DNA from: an uncultured Psychrosphaera sp.
GTDB taxonomy: Bacteria > Pseudomonadota > Gammaproteobacteria > Enterobacterales > Alteromonadaceae
Assembly (NCBI RefSeq): GCF_947500655.1
Contig: NZ_CANMSK010000013.1
Coordinates: forward strand, 1-64,000
Direction of reading: 5' to 3'
DNA length: 64,000 nt
A program made the translations under genes and the position numbers. Every line of letters starts with the position of its first letter. Positions within the stretch are counted from its first letter, which is position 1. Shown piece after piece: positions 44,705 through 54,837 of this stretch. Below the pieces are notes generated by a model. That model was not told the DNA's origin. It saw only the letters and a program-made list of their open reading frames with translations, and made no database searches.

Positions 44705-46462
44705 TTAAGCTTCACTAAACTGTAATTGATGTAAAGCAGCGTAAGCGCCTTTTTTCTCTAATAATTCAGCGTGACTACCTTGTTCTAGTATTTCGCCCTG
44801 CTCCATAACAATGATCTTATCGGCATTTTCAATAGTAGAAAGGCGATGGGCAATGACTAAGCTAGTACGGTTTTTCATTAATTTATTTAGCGCATCTTGA
44901 ATAGCTCGTTCAGATTCAGTATCTAATGCAGAAGTCGCTTCATCCATAATAAGTATTGGCGCATTGCGAAGTAACGCTCTAGCAATCGCAATACGTTGGC
45001 GCTGACCGCCAGATAATAATACGCCGTTTTCACCAACTTCTGTATCTAGACCAAACTCCATATTATTAGAAAATTCAGTTACATGGGCTAATTCAGCAGC
45101 TTGTTCAATTTCTTCTCTAGTTACTTTTTTATCACCATAAGCAATATTGGCAGCAATACTGTCGTTAAATAGTGTTACATGCTGTGATACCAAAGCAATA
45201 TGAGAACGTAAATTAGATAGCTCAAAGTCATTAATATCTGTGCCGTCAATTTCTACGTGACCACTTTGAGGGTAATAATAACGAGGGATAAAGTTAGATA
45301 TTGTGGTTTTACCACTACCTGATCGACCAACAAGTGCCACGGTTGTGCCAGCTTCTATTTCCAAGTTTAAATCTTTAATTACTTGGATTTCGCTATTTGG
45401 GTAAGCGAAGTTCAGGTTTTTAAATGAAACTTTACCTTTAACTGATCCTTTAATCACTGTGCCCGTATTGCTTTCAGACTCTTCGTCTAATACTTGAAAG
45501 ACACTTTGCGCTGCAGTTAACCCACGTTGTAATTCACTATTTACAGTTGTTAATTGTTTAAGCGGTCGTAACAAGGTCATCATTGATGTAATAACAACCG
45601 TAAACGTACCAGGGGTTAAACTACTTAGCATTTCAGGCATTGCAGCCATATATAAAACAGCAGCAAGGGCAAATGAAGCAATGATCTGTATGCTAGAAAC
45701 ACTAAGCACTCGAGTAGAAACCATCTTCATTTTTTGCTGACGGTTATTGTTATTTATTTTTAAAAATTCGTTCTTTTCTTTCTCTTGTCCGCCAAATGCC
45801 AAAATCACTTTATGACCCGAGATCATTTGTTCTGATTGACGAGTTACATGCCCCATGGCTTGTTGGATACGTTTTGATATCACGCGAAAACGTTTGGTCA
45901 CGTAAGTAACTATTAACGCCACAAATGGCACTAAAACCAGAATAGCGATAGATAACTGCCAACTGTGATAAAACATAATCGTCATAAGGCCAATAACAAA
46001 AGCACCCTCACGGACCACGACCAATAAAGCTTTACTGCAAGCATTTTCAAGCTGTTCAGTATCGTAAGTAATTTTAGAAATTAAACTTCCTGTTGAATTA
46101 GCATCATGAAAACTAACAGGTAAAGACATGATTTTTTCATATAATTCCTGCCTCATATTCATAACAATATTAGAGCCAACCAAGCCTAAACCAAAAGTCG
46201 CCATAAAATTCGACAAACCTCTGAGGACAAAAACCACAATAACAAATATGGGGGCGTAGGTTAAAACGTTTGAGCTTTGTCCGGTAATGCCTTCGTCAAT
46301 GAAAGTCTGGATTTTTGAAATAAATAATGCGTCGATTGATGCATTGATCACCATACCGATAATGGCAAAAGCAAAAATAAATTTGAATGGTTTAATATAT
46401 TGTAATAAACGTTTAAACGTAGTCGACTCTTCAACTGTTGAAGTAATATTTGCTGAATTCAA
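44705..46462 (-). CDS. msbA: Lipid A flippase ABC transporter
   Basis: A 585-residue half-transporter that flips core-lipid A across the inner membrane. Six membrane helices (residues about 25-315) are followed by an ATPase domain with Walker A LVGRSGSGKTT near residue 378, signature LLSGGQRQRIAIARALL, and Walker B ILIMDEATSALD. Upstream of lpxK as in E. coli. The gap to comEC is 63 bp. Confidence 0.95.
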   Translation of the reverse strand: MNSANITSTVEESTTFKRLLQYIKPFKFIFAFAIIGMVINASIDALFISKIQTFIDEGITGQSSNVLTYAPIFVIVVFVLRGLSNFMATFGLGLVGSNIVMNMRQELYEKIMSLPVSFHDANSTGSLISKITYDTEQLENACSKALLVVVREGAFVIGLMTIMFYHSWQLSIAILVLVPFVALIVTYVTKRFRVISKRIQQAMGHVTRQSEQMISGHKVILAFGGQEKEKNEFLKINNNNRQQKMKMVSTRVLSVSSIQIIASFALAAVLYMAAMPEMLSSLTPGTFTVVITSMMTLLRPLKQLTTVNSELQRGLTAAQSVFQVLDEESESNTGTVIKGSVKGKVSFKNLNFAYPNSEIQVIKDLNLEIEAGTTVALVGRSGSGKTTISNFIPRYYYPQSGHVEIDGTDINDFELSNLRSHIALVSQHVTLFNDSIAANIAYGDKKVTREEIEQAAELAHVTEFSNNMEFGLDTEVGENGVLLSGGQRQRIAIARALLRNAPILIMDEATSALDTESERAIQDALNKLMKNRTSLVIAHRLSTIENADKIIVMEQGEILEQGSHAELLEKKGAYAALHQLQFSEA

Positions 46463-46486
46463 GAATGGTACCTTTTCAAAAAATTA

Positions 46487-46511
46487 AAATTCCGAATAAA
46501 GAAGGAATTTA
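46487..46511 (-). terminator. Weak hairpin between comEC and msbA
   Basis: AAATTCC (46487-46493) pairs with GGAATTT (46504-46510) around a ten-base loop; on the minus strand it is followed by TAATTTTTTG. It is weak and could allow partial read-through from comEC into msbA. Confidence 0.4.
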
Positions 46512-46525
46512 GATGAATGCGCATT

Positions 46526-49240
46526 CTACCGTATTTTTGATGTAAATCTAAAAGGATTTTGCTTTTTCCAAAATGGCTGCCAATTATTTAAGTAACCCTC
46601 AACGATAAGTTCATTATCCGTTAAGTTCTTACCTGTTGGATCGTCACCTGTCTGAGTAAAGGTTACTTCAAGCATTCCTTGTTTATTTGTGGAGTACTGA
46701 GTTATCAACGGCAACTTAGTCTGCATAAGGTGAGGCTCTATTTGTTGAGGTTGTATTTGTCGAGAAGTTACTGCTTGATCTGCAAATATATCAAAGCGGC
46801 GAATAACCTCTTTAGTTGGAAAGCCAAATCTATTATTGACTCCCGCACTATGGAGTACTTTTATTGGTGCCACCGCATTGATAAATTTTTGCGCCGATGA
46901 ATATTTACTACCATGGTGAGCAGAGATCAAAACATCAGATGTTAAATCTATTTTTGATTTATTGTGCATTACCAATAAACGCCGTTCTATTTTGCTGGTA
47001 ATGTCGCCAGTTAATAACACAGTCTTATTGGTCAGTTTGTCGGTTATTTTCACTACACAACTGCTGTCATTTTTAGACAGCTTATTTCTCTTTTCAGATA
47101 ACTTGTTGCCAGATATTTTTTTTACAGTAAAAGAATTAAATTGCGGCTTTTCAGGCCAAATCATTTCAACTTTTACGTTTAACCAATTAAACACTTGTGG
47201 CTTACAATTTCGTTTTCTAGCCGCTACCCACTCAGGTTTACCTAATACATTAATATCACCAATATGGTCGCTATCATTATGGGAGATAACAATATGTGCT
47301 ACATCGGTAATACCTAAGCCAACTAACATAGGTTGCACAACAGCTTGAGTGGCATTAAACCCTGATGGATAAATAGGTCCTAAATCATAAATAAAAGCAG
47401 AACTACCTTGCTGAAACAAGATTGATGTTCCCTGCCCTACATCCAAAACAAACATCTTTAACTTAGGTTGGAATTGCTTTAACGATGATGTTTGCCACGG
47501 ATAAAAGCTCAGAGCCATAGGTAAAAATAACAATAGACCTAATACTAGACTGCCTTTTTTTCTGCGACTAATTCTATGGTTAACCGCTTTACTGCTAAAT
47601 TGTCTACTAAATCCATACGCTGGTAATACCAACACACAACAGATAATTAATAACCACCAAGCCCAAACACCAAAGGCTAAATCAACCCAATAATGAAATA
47701 TAGAATAAGAACTAAATAAGTTAATTAACGGGCTAAGTAATACGTCAGCAAAAACGAGTAAATATGTTAACCAAGTGATATCCAGTAAAGCCCCTATCGT
47801 GCCAATAAAAATGCAAGGCACTAATATCAAACTAAATATTGGGATCGCTATTAGATTGGTGACTACGCCAGATACTGAAACACCGCCAAACCAGAACAAC
47901 ACCACAGGCATCATCCAAATAGTAATAAAAACTTGGAACTTAACCAGATACACCATTTTATTTTTCAAAGTAATAAATAAAATCAGTAACTTAGCTTTTA
48001 ATACAGAGTTGTCATTTAAGCTTTGCTCTTGCTCTTCTTTATCCCCTATTTTTGTGGAAGCTGCTTTTATAGATACAGAGTCTATAGACACTGGTTTTAA
48101 AAAAGGTACTTTTTGTATGAATAAAACAATGCCTAATACCGCAGAAAAAGTTAACCACCAAGCAGCGTTCAAAGGTGAAAATGGGTCAATTAACAGACTG
48201 AAAAATGCCACAAACAGTAACAACTTAATCTTATTAATATTGCTAAAGGTTAAATCTAACAATGCCCATAACGAAACAAATAATCCTGCCCTTGTCGCTG
48301 ATATCGAAAAATCAATTAATCCAATATACATCCACAATAAAACTAAGACTAAAATCGTTGAAGTTGTATGACTCAAATGAAACTGAGTTACCGTTAACAA
48401 ACCTTTTGACACAATTTTTAACAACAGTTTTATTACTAGAAAAATAATACCTATATGTAAACCAGAAATTGCCAGTAAATGACTAATACCCATATGGTTA
48501 TACAATTCAAATTGCTCACTGGTTATTAAACTTCGATTCCCTAAACCAACGGCTAATAAAATACCCTGAGTATTTTTTCCTTTAAGGTCTAGCTCTTTTA
48601 ATACTCCTATTAATTTATTCACTGAAGTTTGCTGTGATGACTTAAGATTTGTTGAACTAGAATGCGTATGGATTTTTTTTACACTGCCAGTGGCAATAAC
48701 CCCTTTTGAGAAGACCCACTGATTGTAATCAAAACCAAATCTATTTTGATAACCATGCGGTTTAGCTAACTTGACTGTTGTGGTTAATATATCGCCTTGT
48801 TGCAGTAATAAATTAGGCTTATACCAACTCACTCTAATAGCAGTTGAAAGCCAAGGTGACTCTATAGGTTGTCCATCAATTGACTTTACTTTTAGGCTAA
48901 ATATAACAGATGGGTTACTTTCTTTTTTTACCACAACAGAGCTAACTTCACCGTGAATTAGAAATATTTGCGCTTTTGCCAACACAAAGTTGTTATTAAA
49001 ATGAGCATTAGACATACACATTAAATATACAAAACCAGCAACAAAGCCATTTAGAACAATAGCAGCAGAAAATATTCTATGATGTTTCAACTTAACACTA
49101 GAGTTAGTCTTAACAGTAGCTACAATAGTTAAAATCAGAACAAAAAAGAAAAGAATAAAAAGTGTAGTTAATGGCAGTAATATAGGGGAAAACAGGGCGA
49201 CTATATCACCAACTAAAAAAGCGAATATCCACCTTTGCAT
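46526..49240 (-). CDS. comEC: ComEC/Rec2 DNA-uptake channel protein
   Basis: A 904-residue inner-membrane protein that carries single-stranded DNA into the cytoplasm during natural transformation. An N-terminal DUF4131-like region with two helices and an OB-type part (60-210) is followed by the competence domain with many helices (about 225-580, MGISHLLAISGLHIGI is the family signature), then a C-terminal metallo-beta-lactamase-like domain (DVGQGTSILFQ, ISHNDSDHIGD, SAHHGSKYSS). Longer than E. coli YcaI (754 aa). A complete frame suggests the strain may be transformable. It heads the cluster leading into msbA. Confidence 0.93.
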   Translation of the reverse strand: MQRWIFAFLVGDIVALFSPILLPLTTLFILFFFVLILTIVATVKTNSSVKLKHHRIFSAAIVLNGFVAGFVYLMCMSNAHFNNNFVLAKAQIFLIHGEVSSVVVKKESNPSVIFSLKVKSIDGQPIESPWLSTAIRVSWYKPNLLLQQGDILTTTVKLAKPHGYQNRFGFDYNQWVFSKGVIATGSVKKIHTHSSSTNLKSSQQTSVNKLIGVLKELDLKGKNTQGILLAVGLGNRSLITSEQFELYNHMGISHLLAISGLHIGIIFLVIKLLLKIVSKGLLTVTQFHLSHTTSTILVLVLLWMYIGLIDFSISATRAGLFVSLWALLDLTFSNINKIKLLLFVAFFSLLIDPFSPLNAAWWLTFSAVLGIVLFIQKVPFLKPVSIDSVSIKAASTKIGDKEEQEQSLNDNSVLKAKLLILFITLKNKMVYLVKFQVFITIWMMPVVLFWFGGVSVSGVVTNLIAIPIFSLILVPCIFIGTIGALLDITWLTYLLVFADVLLSPLINLFSSYSIFHYWVDLAFGVWAWWLLIICCVLVLPAYGFSRQFSSKAVNHRISRRKKGSLVLGLLLFLPMALSFYPWQTSSLKQFQPKLKMFVLDVGQGTSILFQQGSSAFIYDLGPIYPSGFNATQAVVQPMLVGLGITDVAHIVISHNDSDHIGDINVLGKPEWVAARKRNCKPQVFNWLNVKVEMIWPEKPQFNSFTVKKISGNKLSEKRNKLSKNDSSCVVKITDKLTNKTVLLTGDITSKIERRLLVMHNKSKIDLTSDVLISAHHGSKYSSAQKFINAVAPIKVLHSAGVNNRFGFPTKEVIRRFDIFADQAVTSRQIQPQQIEPHLMQTKLPLITQYSTNKQGMLEVTFTQTGDDPTGKNLTDNELIVEGYLNNWQPFWKKQNPFRFTSKIR

Positions 49241-49454
49241 ACTTACTCCCTGTTTTACTAAGTTAAAATCCGTTAAGTTCTTCCGCCAAGCTTTGAGTTT
49301 AGCCCTTAAAATGTCATTTATTATTTGTTTTAAACAACAATTTAATTACAAATCCATCAAATTAAGGTAAGTTTAGCGCAATATTTTTCATGTTCTAATA
49401 TTAGAGCCTCAATGACACACGCTAGAGTTTCCTCCAGCCTAGTAAGTACCTATT

Positions 49455-49979
49455 ATGCCTAGAAAATTAATTAAACGGTTTTTACCGGATCATCAAAAGA
49501 TTAAACAAAACCGAGCTATTAATATGTTTGGCACCTTGTTACATGACGCAAACTTATGGCACTTAAACCGTAAGTCCGCTCGTGGAGCTTTCGCCATTGG
49601 TTTATTCAACGCTTTTATTCCAGTGCCTTTTCAAATGTACTTATCCGCCTTAGGTGCCATTGTTTTTAAAGTGAATTTACCTTTATCTGTTGGTTTAGTT
49701 TGGATCAGTAATCCATTAACTATGCCGCCATTATTTTATGGCTGTTATAAACTAGGTGAATGGATTTTAGGACCAACAGGTCATGAGTTTGCGTTTGAAC
49801 TTAGTTGGGATTGGCTAGTAGCCAGTATATCGACCATAGGGCCTACATTTATATTTGGTTGCCTAGTTGTGGCAACAACCTGTGCCACTATCGGATTTTT
49901 TGGCATAGACTTATTATGGCGTTACTCTGTTGGCAGAGAATGGAAAGACAGAAAACTAAAACGTCAAAACCAAGCTTAA
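49455..49979 (+). CDS. DUF2062 membrane protein
   Basis: A 174-residue inner-membrane protein with two or three hydrophobic helices. Characteristic DUF2062 segments are WHLNRKSARGAFAIGLFNAFIPVPFQM and SNPLTMPPLFYGCYKLGEWILG. The C-terminus is basic. Function unknown in this family. Divergent from comEC; 53 bp upstream of pyrC, possibly co-transcribed. Confidence 0.88.
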   Translation: MPRKLIKRFLPDHQKIKQNRAINMFGTLLHDANLWHLNRKSARGAFAIGLFNAFIPVPFQMYLSALGAIVFKVNLPLSVGLVWISNPLTMPPLFYGCYKLGEWILGPTGHEFAFELSWDWLVASISTIGPTFIFGCLVVATTCATIGFFGIDLLWRYSVGREWKDRKLKRQNQA

Positions 49980-50032
49980 TAGCCATACATAAAATTACAT
50001 TTTTTTAACCATTTTTAATTTTAGGATTAACA

Positions 50033-51067
50033 ATGACTCAAATTACAATACAAACACCAGATGACTGGCACTTACATTTTCGTGATGGCGATATGTTGGC
50101 CGAGACTGTACCAGCAACAGCTCGTTGTTTTCAACGTGCCGTCGCTATGCCTAACTTAGTCCCTCCAGTTACTACCGCTGACATGGTGTCCGATTATAAA
50201 CAACGTATTTTAGCTGCTCGCCCAGAAGGTAGTACCTTTGAGCCAGTTATGACCTTATTCCTTACAAACACAACAAGCAAACAAGATATTATTGATGCCA
50301 AAGCCGCTGGAGCGTTAGCTGCAAAACTTTACCCAGCTGGAGCAACAACCAACTCTGATGCGGCAGTAAGCAGATTAGATGGATTATTTCCTATCTTTGA
50401 AGAAATGCAAAAACAAGGCATGTTGCTGTTAGTTCATGGTGAAGTAACGGCGCATCACATAGACATATTTGATCGTGAAAAAGAATTTATCGACCAAAAC
50501 ATGACTCGTATTGTCGATGCATTCCCAGACTTAAAAGTGGTGTTTGAACATATCACCACCAAAGACGCCGTTGACTTTGTACTAGCCGCAAGCGACAACG
50601 TTGCAGCAACGATTACACCTCAGCATTTATTGTTAAACCGTAACGACATGTTAGTTGGTGGTGTACGCCCACATTATTATTGTTTGCCAGTATTAAAACG
50701 TAATATTCATCAACAAGCATTACGTGCTGTAGTTGCAACCGGCAATAAAAAGTTTTTCTTAGGGACAGATTCCGCCCCACATGAGAAAGACAAGAAAGAA
50801 AATGCTTGTGGTTGTGCTGGTTGCTATAGCGCATGGAGTGCCATTGAATTATATGCTCAAGTGTTTGATGAATTGGACGCGTTAGATAAGTTAGAAGGCT
50901 TTGCCTCACAACACGGCGCAGATTTTTATGGCTTACCACGTAATACCACCAGCATTACTTTGGTAAAAGAAGACTGGACTATTCCAGCAGAAATCACTTT
51001 ACCAAACGGCAACCCAATAGTGCCATTTTTTGGTGGTGAAACTTGTGGTTGGAAAATCAAAGACTAG
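50033..51067 (+). CDS. pyrC: Dihydroorotase
   Basis: A 344-residue class II dihydroorotase of pyrimidine synthesis. It begins [21 protein letters not shown] ([12 protein letters not shown] seen) with the H-x-H metal motif, has the carboxylated lysine in [17 protein letters not shown] near residue 102, and [21 protein letters not shown] near 250. Close to E. coli PyrC length (348 aa). A second, broken copy of its last ~50 codons lies at 53655-53831. The copy in this gene is intact and ends with a strong terminator. Confidence 0.97.
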   Translation: MTQITIQTPDDWHLHFRDGDMLAETVPATARCFQRAVAMPNLVPPVTTADMVSDYKQRILAARPEGSTFEPVMTLFLTNTTSKQDIIDAKAAGALAAKLYPAGATTNSDAAVSRLDGLFPIFEEMQKQGMLLLVHGEVTAHHIDIFDREKEFIDQNMTRIVDAFPDLKVVFEHITTKDAVDFVLAASDNVAATITPQHLLLNRNDMLVGGVRPHYYCLPVLKRNIHQQALRAVVATGNKKFFLGTDSAPHEKDKKENACGCAGCYSAWSAIELYAQVFDELDALDKLEGFASQHGADFYGLPRNTTSITLVKEDWTIPAEITLPNGNPIVPFFGGETCGWKIKD

Positions 51068-51121
51068 TTCTTCTTGTTCTTAATGCATTTAGTGTTTACG
51101 TAATGTCCCGTCCTAAAATAC

Positions 51122-51156
51122 AAAAAAGCCGAGGTGTTAATCACCTCGGCTTTTTA
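51122..51156. terminator. Bidirectional terminator between pyrC and the BspA-like gene
   Basis: A 13-bp stem AAAAGCCGAGGTG/CACCTCGGCTTTT around TTAAT with A/T tracts on both sides, serving pyrC (plus) and the BspA-like gene (minus). An outer TGTCCCGT/ACGGGACA pair encloses it. A near-identical hairpin follows the pyrC remnant at 53856-53890. Confidence 0.92.
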
Positions 51157-51210
51157 TTACGGGACAGTTATTTTGTTACAGCTTTATATGTGAACAATTG
51201 AAAATAATAG

Positions 51211-53382
51211 CTATTCAACCAATAACCCATCGTCATTAATTGCCCAATGATAAGCATCCATAATTAATTGACGAGCCGCTTCACTTGCACTGCTATAATT
51301 AGCACTTACATCTAAAATCAAATCACGTTGCAGTATTTGTAAACTCCACCCATTTAATAATGAATCATAATTCTCAGAGGACAGTCCTGAGCCATCAAAC
51401 ATATAACTTACATCCGCGACATTCGAAACATCCCAATTACCTACGTTCTGATTAAATGCAGCAGCATGCCTAAACATTCTATGCATATTCGTTACACTAG
51501 ACACATCCCAACTCTCTAAAGTTTGGTTAAATGTAGTTGCATTAAGAAACATCCATGACATATCGGTTACACTAGAAACATTCCAATTATCTAATGGTTG
51601 ATTAAATGTGGTAGCTCCATAAAACATAAAACTCATATCCGTTACACTAGACACATCCCAACTACCTAATGATTGGTTAAAGGATTCAGCGGATCTAAAC
51701 ATAGCAATCATATCCGCTACATTAGAAACATCCCAACTATCTAATGGCTGGTTAAATGCAGTAGCACCTTCAAACATAGAAGTCATATCGGTCACATTAG
51801 AAACATCCCAACTATCTAATGGCTGGTTAAATGCAGTTGCACCTTTAAACATAGCTTCCATACCGGTCACATTTGATACAGTCCAATTATCTAATGGCTG
51901 GTTAAATGCACTGGCAAATCCAAACAAACCAGCCATATCCCTTACATTTGATACATCCCAATTATCTAATGGCTGGTTAAATACTGTTGCGCCATCAAAC
52001 ATATATGACATATCCTCTACATTGGACACATCCCAATCGTTTATATCTTGGTTAAAGTTTGTGGTACGGTAGAACATATATCTCATATTCCCGACATTAG
52101 AGACATCCCAATGACTTATATCACTATTAAAATTGGTAGCCTCTTTAAACATCAACCCCATTTTTCTTACATTTGATACATCCCAACTATCTAATGGCTG
52201 GTTAAATGCAGTTGCACCTTCAAACATCCCCCACATATCAGTTACATTAGAAACATCCCAACTGTCTAATGGCTGGTCAAATACAGCCGCACCTGAAAAC
52301 ATATATGTCATATCCGTTACATAAGACACGTCCCAATGGTTTATATCACTGTTAAAATTAGTGCTACCGTAAAACATAGAGTCCATGCTCTCTACATCAG
52401 TTAACACTGGCGTATCTGTCGCATTTATTATCAAATTAATGGCGCCATTAAAGGCTGCTTTCATACTACGCCATGGAGTATTCCCCCACTGCTCTACCGA
52501 TATTAAACGCTCACGATTCGACTCATCAGAACCTCTAAGATATAATTGCGGAAATGCCCCAGTAATAGAAACTGTGTATGTACCAGCGCTTGCATAAACA
52601 TGAGTAGCATCGCCTGTTTGGTTTTCTTGTACAGCACTTCCATCGCCCCAATCAATTAAATAGTTATATCCACTTTCAAATGTAGGGACTGTAATCGCCT
52701 CATTCGCCTCAGTGGTTTTCCATGTAGTAATGAAAGGCGTAGCTTCTAATATATCAACCTTTTGAGTTACAGATGATGCTTCATTACCTTCACTGTCTAT
52801 GGCGCTATAGGTTACTGTATAACTACCTACGACTGTGTTATCTATATCATTTGTCTGGGTAACCGTGACATCATCATCGTACTCATCATATACAGTAACC
52901 CCTAAATCTTCATAACTATAATATTGCAGCAACTCAACAGAGTTATCTCCCACCAAGGTAATGATTGGAGCCGTTGTATCAACGACCGTTACTTGACGTG
53001 TTTCAGTGATGGAGTTATCACTGTTATCTGTTGCTGTGTAAATAATTAAATAAGAGCCTAATGAAAGGACATCGACACTACCGTTTACTTCAACGGTTAA
53101 ACTACCATCAACATCATCTAACGCAGTAGCACCTAACTCCTCATACTGGGAATTGTATTCTAAGGTTATTTCATCAGCACCATTAAGCGTAATAACTGGA
53201 GGGGTTGTATCTGCTGTGTTTTCTGTATTTGTGTTTTCTGTGCTTTCTGTATCTGCGTCATCACCACACGCGGTTACAGATAGTAATAATGGGAGAATAA
53301 AAAACGCACGTATAAGTGATTGCTTAATATTAAATTTAGTTCCAACAAAAGATGATGTTAGGTTTATGAATGGATTTATCAT
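51211..53382 (-). CDS. BspA-like (DUF285) repeat surface lipoprotein
   Basis: A 723-residue exported lipoprotein. I start at ATG 53382, which has GGAAA a few bases upstream; an ATG 13 codons earlier lacks one. The signal ends LLLSVTAC (lipobox). Two Ig-like DUF5011 domains (about 60-210, DTTPPVITLNG and DTTAPIITLVG) are followed by a PKD-like part (YLIDWGDGSA) and then 13 consecutive ~25-residue DUF285 repeats of the form WDVSNVTDM-MF-GATAFNQPL. Such repeats occur in bacterial surface proteins that mediate adhesion; role here is unknown. The gene lies between pyrC and a duplicated pyrC 3' end, so it was acquired. Confidence 0.9.
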   Translation of the reverse strand: MINPFINLTSSFVGTKFNIKQSLIRAFFILPLLLSVTACGDDADTESTENTNTENTADTTPPVITLNGADEITLEYNSQYEELGATALDDVDGSLTVEVNGSVDVLSLGSYLIIYTATDNSDNSITETRQVTVVDTTAPIITLVGDNSVELLQYYSYEDLGVTVYDEYDDDVTVTQTNDIDNTVVGSYTVTYSAIDSEGNEASSVTQKVDILEATPFITTWKTTEANEAITVPTFESGYNYLIDWGDGSAVQENQTGDATHVYASAGTYTVSITGAFPQLYLRGSDESNRERLISVEQWGNTPWRSMKAAFNGAINLIINATDTPVLTDVESMDSMFYGSTNFNSDINHWDVSYVTDMTYMFSGAAVFDQPLDSWDVSNVTDMWGMFEGATAFNQPLDSWDVSNVRKMGLMFKEATNFNSDISHWDVSNVGNMRYMFYRTTNFNQDINDWDVSNVEDMSYMFDGATVFNQPLDNWDVSNVRDMAGLFGFASAFNQPLDNWTVSNVTGMEAMFKGATAFNQPLDSWDVSNVTDMTSMFEGATAFNQPLDSWDVSNVADMIAMFRSAESFNQSLGSWDVSSVTDMSFMFYGATTFNQPLDNWNVSSVTDMSWMFLNATTFNQTLESWDVSSVTNMHRMFRHAAAFNQNVGNWDVSNVADVSYMFDGSGLSSENYDSLLNGWSLQILQRDLILDVSANYSSASEAARQLIMDAYHWAINDDGLLVE

Positions 53383-53654
53383 AACTTTCCTTGTGGTATT
53401 TTTAATTGACTTGTGTATCAATAACTTAAATTACTTATTAAAATTCAGTAACAGCTTTACAGCCGTTCACTATATAAATTAATTGTTTCTTATATGTATT
53501 CATAACGGTCATTAGATTTTTTATTTTAAATCAGTAATTTAAATACAATTTGGATTAATAAAACACAATAAAAGTATTTTCAAATAGATAACATAAGGGA
53601 TCCCCCTAAATAAAACTGAAATAAGATTCGTTGGTTGCAATGACTATGCAATTA
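53383..53654. other. Non-coding leader region of the BspA-like gene
   Basis: AT-rich region upstream (minus-strand sense) of the BspA-like start, containing its ribosome site and presumably its promoter. At its right end it joins the pyrC remnant; the similarity to pyrC begins near 53655. Nothing else recognised. Confidence 0.4.
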
Positions 53655-53831
53655 CAAGGTTAGAAAGCTTCGCATAATGGAGCAGAGTTTTACGGCTTAC
53701 CACGTAATACCACCAGCATTACTTTGGTAAAAGAAGACTGGACTATTCCAGCAGAAATCACCTTACCAAGCGGCAATCCAATAGTGCCATTTTTTGGCGG
53801 TGAAACTTGTGCTTGGAAAATTAAAGACTAA
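53655..53831 (+). pseudogene. Duplicated 3' end of pyrC (remnant)
   Basis: From 53694 to 53831 the sequence matches pyrC 50930-51067 without gaps, with 7 differences in 138 bp and the first 68 bp identical. It encodes the same C-terminal residues ([20 protein letters not shown] and onward) ending in TAA instead of TAG. Before 53694 the match is frame-shifted and fades near 53655. There is no start and no catalytic part, so it cannot work. Four of the six sense-codon differences are silent, which suggests that this DNA once sat in a functional pyrC. With the following hairpin it forms one flank of the BspA-like insertion. Confidence 0.92.
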
Positions 53832-53855
53832 ATCTTAAATAGTCGCAATGAAATC

Positions 53856-53890
53856 AAAAAAGCCGAGGTATTAATCACCTCGGCTTTTTT
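53856..53890 (+). terminator. Terminator after the pyrC remnant
   Basis: Stem AAAAAAGCCGAGGT/ACCTCGGCTTTTTT with a 7-base loop. It differs from the pyrC terminator at 51122-51156 by only a few bases, so the duplicated block includes the terminator. Confidence 0.9.
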
Positions 53891-54018
53891 GTTACTTGAA
53901 GCCACAAAAAAATTCACATCAAAACCTTTTTATCAATTGCCTCAGTATTATTCTTTCTTATGTAATAAACACCTGTTATCATTCAGCGAACACGTGTACG
54001 CTGAGTAGGTATTTATCT

Positions 54019-54699
54019 ATGAATGATCAAGATATAAACATTTCTAAAACAAAAAATAACATCCCGAATCCTAATGCTAGTTATTCTGTAAATGAAGAAA
54101 TAGCGAATTCTGTTAGCCATGGTATTGGGGCTTTATTAAGTGTTGCAGGCTTAACTTTGTTGTTGGTATCTGCCAGTGAAATTGAAAATATAGCCTTATT
54201 ATTTAGCTATATTGTTTATGGCCTTAGTTTAATGAGCTTATTTTTAGCTTCTACGCTTTATCATGCCTTTAGCCAACCACAAATTAAAAAGCTATTTAAG
54301 CTGTTTGACCATTGTGCCATTTATCTATTAATTGCAGGAACCTATACCCCTTTGATGGCAGTAACGCTAGGCGGTACATTAGGATTTAGTATGCTAGCGA
54401 TTATTTGGGCACTGGCGTTATTGGGCATTGGTTTTAAAATGAAATTTGGTTCTCAATATAAAATCATTTCATTGGGCACTTACTTAGGTATGGGCTTTAT
54501 TGCGTTATTTTTTATCCCAACCTTATATGACGCATTATCGCATAACGGTTTTCTGTTCTTAGCATTTGGTGGATTAAGTTACGCTTCTGGTGTGTATTTT
54601 TATGTGAATAAAAAAATACCGTTTAATCATGCTATTTGGCATCTATTTGTTTTAGGTGGCGCTATCAGTCATTTCTTTATGATTTACTTTTACGCGTAA
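54019..54699 (+). CDS. Haemolysin III-family membrane protein
   Basis: A 226-residue protein with seven hydrophobic helices, of the HlyIII/YqfA (PAQR-related) family. Signatures: SVNEEIANSVSHGIGALLS near the N-terminus, STLYHAFSQPQIKKLFKLFDHCAIYLLIAGTYTP in the middle (H and D/H metal-type residues), and AIWHLFVLGGAISHFFM at the end. ATG 54019 is preferred because it follows AGGT closely; a TTG-started frame upstream would add 41 unconserved-looking residues. Despite the name, a haemolytic role is not established. Confidence 0.87.
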   Translation: MNDQDINISKTKNNIPNPNASYSVNEEIANSVSHGIGALLSVAGLTLLLVSASEIENIALLFSYIVYGLSLMSLFLASTLYHAFSQPQIKKLFKLFDHCAIYLLIAGTYTPLMAVTLGGTLGFSMLAIIWALALLGIGFKMKFGSQYKIISLGTYLGMGFIALFFIPTLYDALSHNGFLFLAFGGLSYASGVYFYVNKKIPFNHAIWHLFVLGGAISHFFMIYFYA

Positions 54700-54705
54700 A
54701 AACAT

Positions 54706-54733
54706 CAAAAAAGCTGAGATTAACCATCTCAGC
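54706..54733 (-). terminator. Terminator after lolE
   Basis: GCTGAGAT-TAACC-ATCTCAGC; on the minus strand the hairpin runs into TTTTTTG. It lies about 105 bp beyond the lolE stop and 7 bp beyond the HlyIII gene, which has no T tract on its own strand. Confidence 0.75.
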
Positions 54734-54837
54734 CTTATCACTTTCAAAGTTAGTTTCTTCAACGTTAGCTCTTTCAGCGTTAAACATTGATTGTTAAAAA
54801 CTACCTTTAAAGTACCCTGCAAACCAATTTATACGCC

